A program made the translations under genes and the position numbers. From Lasiodiplodia sp. COLG20 (Eukaryota; Ascomycota; Dothideomycetes; Botryosphaeriales; Botryosphaeriaceae): a stretch of DNA of 64,000 bases. Below, piece after piece: positions 57,694 to 64,000 of the stretch. Location of the stretch: positions 620,001 through 684,000 of the forward strand of contig VNWV01000003.1 of NCBI GenBank assembly GCA_009801085.1, read 5' to 3'. Below the pieces are notes generated by a model that saw nothing but the letters and a program-made list of their open reading frames with translations, was not told the origin of the DNA and did no database searches. Each line of letters starts with the position of its first letter. Positions within the stretch are counted from its first letter, which is position 1.

Positions 57694-60600
57694 GGGAGCG
57701 GATTGGTAGAGGGGAGAAAAAGGTGAAGGGAGAGGGGGTGAGGTGAGGTAAGGTGAGGTGGCGCGGGATTGGTGGTGGGTGAAGTGCTTGCATGTATGTA
57801 GAGGCGGTCTTGCGATTCTTTTCGGGATTTAATAGCAGATCAGCTGGCCTTGTCGCATGATCTGGAGGTGCAAATGGCTAGGGCTTAATGGTGAGAGATA
57901 TATGAAATGAGGTAAAGAAATGGAGTCTCGATGATATACGAATCCAAGTCCTTGTTTGAGCCAGGACTGGCTTCTCACTCACTAAGTTCACAAGATCACA
58001 CTGCCTGCCTTGTCAAACAAAGCATTAGCGGGCGCCGACGCCGATGTTCACTTTTCAACATGGGCATCGTTGAGCGTTAATCGCGAGGTTAGTATTTTCA
58101 ACTTGATGGTAGTGCAGTTCAGTGTCAGTAGGTGATGCAGAGCATCGGCGGCATGGAAAGTTGGTGATAAGTATGGTGCCGGAACACATGTACAACCCGG
58201 ATATATCCTCGGATATAGCCGGCCATCGCCAACATCCCAGAGTAACTGAGGGCTTGTCTGTCTCCAGCTCTCACCCTGGTACTTTGGGTGTTGTAATTCA
58301 AGGAGTAGAATTGCTTCACAAACCGAGTTTATATATATCTTCTTGAGAGATGTGGTCAGCACCTTCATCCCGGTTTAGGATGCGCACGTGAGGCACCATG
58401 AACACCGTAGCTCACCTTACAGCTTTGCAGCTGATTACCAAATCGTACACATGTGATTCTTTTTCCCGTGGAAAACACAAAGGTGCCCAAAATTAACCTT
58501 TTGTAGCTCAAGTAATGTTTCACTATCATCGTATTCAGTCCATGCTCAATCATTGGGACGCCTGAAAGGTGCATCGCTCAATCGGCTCGTCCACCAACCA
58601 GCCAGACCATGAGGTACGATTGCTGCTCGGCTACTGGCTCCAATCAACCAAGTATCGTGGCATCGTCTTTACCAATCGATACAACCGTCGCATATATCTC
58701 AGCGGAATCGGAAACTATTTTCTTGACAATACTTCAACAAAAAAAGGAAAAATCTCGAGAGAAACCACTCGCAAGTTATGGTGATTGCCTTGATAAAGAT
58801 TATGAAAATCGTCTCACTGAGTAGGCCGGAAATGGGACTTCAAATGCTATCTATCATTTTGCTATTCGCTCTTTGTTACATGCAATGGCTGGGCACGTTT
58901 CAGATGTGGCTTCTGTCAGCTATCACATAGCACATCCTGGAACATATTTACTGCAAATATAGCAGCTCTGCAAAGGAAAATGCATACGGGTTAGCCTGCC
59001 AAGTTTCTGAGGAGGAACGGGATGGTTGACGTCTCTGTTTCAGCCGAATACGACTGACAACAGGAAAGCAAGCGCATAAGAATTGCAGGAGTGGGACCAC
59101 GTACGTGTACAGACGGGTACTGTAGCTGATGGCTAGCGCGAAATAACATATGTGGATAGTTGAAGCTATCGTCCGGACGTGTTTGTATTACGAAACAAAT
59201 GCGTGTGCATTCTAGATTGCATCGAAAATTTGTTTTTTTTTTTGGGCGCTCAAATATCCCTTCAAAGGTACCCAGACCCGCAGCACACCCCAATCTTTAA
59301 TACCATTCTTTATCAGCACTGGATTCAGGGAGTTGGCAAGGAGGCCAAGACATACCTCGAAAGGAATCGGCATCTTCTAGTGTGTTTCCAGAAGCTCCGA
59401 CAAAAGTATATTTTGACCTCCGATCCTTCCGTCACAAATTGCGACACACCCCCTCTGTCAATGGAACAGCGCTCTCTGCTGCGTTGCCTGTACTGAGCTC
59501 TGGATACTGAACCCCACGATTTCATACGCCAACTCCAACGTCTTCACTATGCGGATGGGACGAGGCGCAGCGCCGTAGTTATGGGCGTGTTGAAAATCCA
59601 CTCGTGGGGTGACGTGTCTCAGAGCTGGAAGTTGTACGGCTTCTGGATTGCTCTCTCGGTAAGGTCCACGATGAAGGCCTCGTGGCTTTTGGTCATCAAT
59701 TGCTTTGCTGCTCTACAGGGAATTCATGGGCCTCGAGGGGCCCGTGATCAGTATTCTTGCTGGTTGGAGAGATGTTTTGACTTGCCTCAGGCCTCATGTC
59801 TACCGAAAATCCTTCTGGACACACGAGAGTTGCAGCCTGTTAGAGCCGAATGCCATGACAAATTCAATGGACACTCGCTCTTCTGCGCCAATTTTCCATG
59901 GCCAATGCCGGTGGCCCCTATAGTCGGTGTGGCTGACTGGGATGCGCCCCTTTGCTAAAAACTCTTCAACGTTACAATGCTGCCACTGTGTCTGCTTTAC
60001 CTCGCCTTCATCTTTCAACATCATCACCTGCACATCCTTTGCCGGCCTGCAATCATGCTTTTCTCATAATATCTATCACAGCTGTCTCATTGTCTATGTG
60101 TTTTCATTTATCAGCCCGACGTCTTTCGCCATTGGCTTTGTTTCCGAAGCCCTCCTGCAATCCCCTTGCGTCGGCCGTTTTCTTTGCCCGTAATCCTTTA
60201 TATCAACATGTTTATCGCCTAAGTAGACAAGAGCTCGGAAAGGGAGGTCTGAGGCGGGGAACGAAGTGCTCGACGAGGCGATTTCTTCTACAAACTTTCG
60301 TTATTCCGATCAGCGAAAAGGGTTCAAAGTATAACTCACCAGTCCATGCCGATGATTTCACGCCCTAGATGCCGATCTAGTTGGACGGGTGCAGGCCAAG
60401 TGGTCTTGGAGCACCTGCTGTATTCACTGATCCGACTTGTTGGCAAAGTAGGAGGGATTAGGTGCTCTAGTGCCGTTATGCGATGCCTTTTTTCGACTTC
60501 AATAAAGCAAAGAGAGAAAGGACGAGCCCTCGACTGTTCTCCGAGAATCGGCTTGGTGCGCAGCGGGGCCAGGGCTGAGGGCGAGGAAGTTGCGGCTTAT

Positions 60601-61612
60601 GAGATTCCTAAGTCGCTCTGCTGTGACACATCAGACGCGCCGCACACTGGCCCCGAGCGGGGGCAAGGCCAGGACTTACGCCTTCTTGGGGCTGCAGATG
60701 CGAGCTCGCGCATTGGCCGACATCCATCCCGCCACAGCTTGCTGATGGTTTTGCAGAATCTATCTGCAAGTTCTCCGGCTGACTGAATAACTTCGAATAT
60801 TACGCCCATCGTTAAATGCAACCATATTCCATCAGCGAGCCTACTTGTTCCCAAACTCACGGCCGAGGCGCAGCTCCCCGAGGCGCGAAGCACCAAGTGT
60901 CATCGCCCGCCCCTGCTCCTCTGCCGGTGAGAGTGAGTTCGTGTTTTCCAGCAATTTTCCAGGCAAAACTGTTCACCAGCCCTTCAACGACGCGCAGTCC
61001 CGCTCCAGCGCGCGCTCTCCAAGGCTACCACGCCGTACCGCAACACCAAATCCTACGTCTATACGCCAAGCTCAGCATCGGAGCGATCCCGAGCCGATCA
61101 TCTCGAGCTACCCGGCAGCTACTGACAGGCTTTATCACCGGCCAGCGCGCGCCAGGCCAATGAGGCGCCCGCAGCGCCCGTTCTGCGCCAGTCACCTCAA
61201 CTGCCCTCCGCAAATTTCAGCAGTGAGCATAAGTAGCACGTTGGCACGCCTCCTAGGGGCACGCCGTTTCGCCATCTTCGGCATCTCGTCATTGCGTCCC
61301 ACGCTCGGCAACACGGCTTTCCCGCTTGGCCGCGCTCGTCCTGGACCTTCAGAAGTACCACGGTTCCGCGCTGCGCTTGATATCCCTCTCTACAATTCTT
61401 CCCTTAGGCACACAACTCCACGTGTACCCCACAGTGGCTCGCACTCGTAGTTTGTTAGCCAACAACTTCAAATCGCCATCTTCTTATCGGTCAGTACTCA
61501 AACTACTTGAGCTGCTCAACCATCGGTTCTCAAGACTAACTGCGATATGCTTTTAGCTACACCCATCCCGGGCACCCTCGCTACCCTAAACTTCGAACAT
61601 CTACTGTCTACA
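57694..61612. other. Gene-poor interval with a repeat fragment
   Basis: About 3.9 kb lies between two plus-strand genes. The A/T-richer part (about 57.8-60.5 kb) has only short frames. It contains the repeat copy at 59122-59185 and a T-run at about 59230. From about 60.8 to 61.45 kb GC content rises and a 201-codon frame is open, but it is Arg/Ser/Pro-rich, without domain, and more likely promoter or 5' UTR. No tRNA was recognised. Confidence 0.55.
59122..59185. repeat. Partial copy of the 6.2-kb inverted-repeat element
   Basis: GCTGATGGCTAGCG at 59126-59139 matches the terminal motif of the element at 6193. ATAGTTGAAGCTATCGTCCG starting at 59157, and the following GACGTGT, match its inner motif, in the same order and similar spacing. 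The opposite end was not found nearby, so this is a half element or a diverged copy. Confidence 0.55.
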
Positions 61613-62528
61613 ATGTCTACTTATCTTGCGCCAACACGAGGGCCTGCCCCACCCATCATCATCGAGCCCGAAGCAGAGAGCAATGAGACATCCCCGCAAG
61701 ACCATGATCGATCCCGCGGTATGGTTCGGTCTGTCGATGCTTCAACTCGCCCACGTAGCCGCTCACCGTTCGGATATTTTCGCAAACCAAACGGGAATTC
61801 TACACTTTCGTCCATGGTCATCCCGACACTGACGACTGTCCAAGATCCTGCTGGTGTTGGCACATACGAGGTTAAAGTCATTCATGACTGGGCATCGGAC
61901 CTCATGAAAGCTACAAAAGACATGGTCAAGAAACTAGGTCATACGGAAGTATAAAATCCAGTCCAATAAGTACCCAGAGATTAGAATGTGTGCTCACTTT
62001 TTGTAGTCCTCGCCAGAGCCTGGTGTATACAAAATCGTGTTCGAACCGGGAGGAGATTCGTTTCCCGCGAGGGTGGAACTCTCTCATTCTCGAAGGAACA
62101 GTATCCTCCAAATCACGAACCTCAGCACTATGTATGTCCCATTGGTCATTCCCCTCATAGATTGTGTTCGCCGTACTCAATTACATGTCAACAGGAAAGA
62201 AGTAGTAGGTGCTGCCTTGCTACCCAGAAGTCTTGCAAACCATCTGCACAACAGCGCTCGGCTGGGTCTCGCCCCAAACACGCTCCACAAAACAATCTAC
62301 GTCGATTACAAGGAGCTTAAACTCTGTGAAGTAGTTCTTGCAACTTGCGCTTTCCCTGAGTGTCCTTACTTCCATCCTAAGAGGACATACCGCTGGTATT
62401 GGGTGATAGTGAACGATGAGGAGAACGTCTTGGAAGGGAGGGCCTTTATTCCCTACAATGTCGGCCCCAGAGAAGAGATGACTCTACTACCCACGCGTAC
62501 TGGTATGGTTCCATTCCCAACTCACTGA
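61613..62528 (+). CDS. Small hypothetical protein
   Basis: Proposed exons are 61613-61948, 62007-62131 and 62195-62528, giving 264 residues. The first intron (58 bp) is needed to join the frames. The second (63 bp, donor GTATGT, acceptor CAACAG) is optional: it has no stop and a length divisible by three, so retention gives 285 residues. An upstream in-frame ATG at 61547 would add 22 residues. The N-terminal 80 residues are Pro/Ser/Glu-rich and disordered. The C-terminal part looks ordered (VVLATCAFPECPYFHPKRTY, then RWYWVIVNDEENVLEGRAF), with a CAFPECPYFH Cys/His cluster. No known domain is recognised. Exon structure is a prediction without transcript support. Confidence 0.6.
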
Positions 62529-62880
62529 GGTTCATTACCCTTCCCAAGGATAGCAAAGAGTAGCACGGATTCCCTTAACTTTATACCCGCGATTGTTCCA
62601 TTTCCATTTACCCAGCAGAGATTTCTAGTTTTGACATCACTTGTTGTTCGTCATACGTAGGGAGAGGTTCGTACATTTACAGAGCTCATCACCCATGACT
62701 TGACTGTTGTATTTACTCCTTGCAGATGCGATTCCATTGACTTGTTAGATACTACCGTCATTCAAAGGCAAATCAATAAGTCGCTATCCACAGAAAACGT
62801 AGGCTAATCCTCTACGTTCATGAAGAAAAGGCTACATACATCAAGTACTTGCCGTTCCAACCCATGCATCATCCCAGATT
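62529..62880. other. Intergenic region between convergent genes
   Basis: The 352 bp between two convergent stop codons is A/T-richer and probably made of 3' UTRs. No other feature was seen. Confidence 0.6.
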
Positions 62881-63953
62881 CTAAAATCTGCTAGCCGTTG
62901 CATTGGAACCGATGAAGACGATATTGACGGCACTGTAAGCTGCAGATGCCGCAAAGACCTGCATGGGCTGAGCGTCGGTAAAAATGTAGAGGACAAAAGC
63001 GGCGAGCAGATTGAAAACGGCCAGCAGTATCAACCGCACATTGGTGTCTGGAGTGAAATAAAGAACCACAACGGACACAATGGGCACGGTGGCAGTCACT
63101 GCGCTTGTGGCCGCCGTCGTTCCTCGGAGCAATGTTTTGTCCTCGAAGCTTCGATTCTTAAAGAATTTGTTCCACCAGGATTTCGGGTCCAGTATCCACT
63201 TCGCCAGCTTTTTGAAGATCAACTCGGTAAACGGATCCCGCTTCGGAAGTGGGGCTAAGGCGATTAGCTCCCCTGCTTCACCCGGATTTCCATTATTATC
63301 CCAGAGATGCTGGTCCTCTCCCACTAGAGCACCCCTCATCCCGAAGTAGTCCGAGGCAAGAAAGCGTTGAATCCAATTGAGGTCGTAGGAATCGGGTGCT
63401 CCGGCAGAGGAAAGAGTCATTTGCTGAATGAGCGCTTCATCTGATTGAGATACGAATATTAATGAACGGTACAAGACTGGCACATTGCTTTTTCCATGAG
63501 GATATGAGAGGTATAAGGGACAAATTCAAACTTACTGTAGCGCCGGAGCTTCTCCCTAATCTTCATGGCCAGGTTCCACTGATCGCAGTGCTCATGAGGT
63601 TGGCTTTCCCCACAGCACCACTCCTCGCACCTCTTGTGCCCACAACATGAAGCGCCCTGGAGAGAAGCGTTCCCCTGACTGCCCTCACTTTCAGGTTCTG
63701 TAGTGGCAGTGATAGTGGCTCTGCTCAACTGCCTCCAATCCCCGGCTCGACGTCGACCGTCGTCATCAGGCACCTGCTCATCGATCTCTCCGGCGTCGCG
63801 GTTCTGGAGCGCCTTCAGCATATTTTCGAGACCAACCAGTTCGGCCTGCATGTAGAGTAGATTCTGCGTGTTGAGGTACCCGAAGCGTCGGTATATGCCC
63901 ATCTGCGGACGCCGGCCCATCAGCTCGGCGAGCCTGGGATGGCCCGCTGGCAT
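62881..63953 (-). CDS. DUF6594 family membrane protein
   Basis: Exons 63953-63536 and 63440-62881 join across a 95-bp intron to give 325 residues. The N-terminus, MPAGHPRLAELMGRRPQMGI then YRRFGYLNTQNLLYMQAELV, is the hallmark opening of fungal DUF6594 proteins. The phrase REKLRRYNEALIQQM spans the splice site and supports it. The C-terminal about 90 residues contain three hydrophobic segments: VPIVSVVVLYFTP, RLILLAVFNLLAAFVLYIF and VFAASAAYSAVNIVFIG. They are likely transmembrane helices. Function of the family is unknown. A Cys/His-rich stretch (CCGHKRCEEWCC, about residues 105-120) in the middle is not typical of the family as I recall it. The start ATG at 63953 has an ACCATG context; the frame is open to the window edge but without another ATG. 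Confidence 0.88.
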
Positions 63954-64000
63954 GGTGAGCTCTCTCGGTGGTAGGGCTCTCTCGTTGGGGGTTGGCAATC
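63954..64000. other. Right window edge
   Basis: These 47 bp are upstream of the DUF6594 start, presumably 5' UTR. Too little sequence to say more. Confidence 0.5.

Noticed and set aside
60845..61450. A 201-codon plus-strand frame in GC-richer DNA
   Set aside because: No domain, Arg/Ser/Pro-rich composition, and location just upstream of the next gene. Kept as possible 5' UTR rather than a gene.
1..64000. tRNA, 5S rRNA and snRNA genes
   Set aside because: I looked for T-arm (GGTTCGAATCC-like) and other conserved boxes by eye. Partial matches (for example near 5107 and 62036) lack a cloverleaf or lie in exons. tRNAscan-SE would settle it.
1..64000. A secondary-metabolite or other co-functional gene cluster
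   Set aside because: No synthase, transporter or pathway regulator set is present; the recognised genes are unrelated housekeeping genes.

Overview
This window is nuclear DNA of a filamentous ascomycete (Pezizomycotina, most likely Dothideomycetes). The evidence is short introns of about 50-130 bp with GT..AG ends, GC-rich exons with C/G-ending codons, long disordered Ser/Pro/Gln-rich proteins, and families typical of that group: a GH71 alpha-1,3-glucanase, an RGS-LOV photoreceptor and a DUF6594 membrane protein. I see no rRNA, tRNA, CRISPR array, phage or bacterial-style operon. The assignment comes from gene content and intron style, not from a database search.

Layout, left to right. 1-361 (-): N-terminus of an unrecognised Gln/Pro-rich protein cut by the window edge. 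1468-3131 (+): secreted GH71 glucanase with a probable GPI tail. 6842-9409 (-): RGS-LOV blue-light receptor with all key flavin-binding residues. 11265-13709 (+): large disordered protein of unknown function. 17326-24131 (+): 2223-residue protein built from Trp-Gly/poly-Lys repeats. 24866-26257 (+): mitochondrial stomatin-like protein. 27428-29371 (+): kynurenine formamidase. 35151-36672 (-): OLA1/YchF ATPase. 37258-38277 (+): PPPDE (DeSI-type) peptidase. 38634-39341 (-): mitochondrial ribosomal protein uS11m. 39647-41389 (+): TIM44. 44831-46861 (-): single-exon protein of unknown function. 49508-50728 (-): eIF3h. 51198-52448 (-): GPN-loop GTPase 1. 52687-54975 (+): Cwf19-like splicing factor. 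55948-57693 (+): polyQ/His protein of unknown function. 61613-62528 (+): small hypothetical protein. 62881-63953 (-): DUF6594 membrane protein.

Most recognised genes are housekeeping genes that do not form a pathway cluster. They cover mitochondrial import, translation and membranes (TIM44, uS11m, stomatin-like), cytosolic translation (eIF3h, OLA1), RNA polymerase II assembly (GPN1), splicing (Cwf19) and NAD biosynthesis (kynurenine formamidase). Two divergent pairs share short promoters: uS11m/TIM44 (305 bp) and GPN1/Cwf19 (238 bp).

The compact genes are separated by lower-GC, gene-free islands of 2.6-5.8 kb. The three clearest islands (3.1-6.8, 29.4-35.1 and 41.4-44.8 kb) each lie between convergent 3' ends. 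One contains a roughly 230-bp MITE-like inverted-repeat element at 6193-6420, and a second partial copy lies at 59.1 kb. No complete transposon is present. I found no clear previously undescribed multi-gene system. The most interesting single loci are the RGS-LOV photoreceptor, the WG/Lys repeat protein, the small inverted-repeat element, and the ATG-free leader of the kynurenine formamidase gene.
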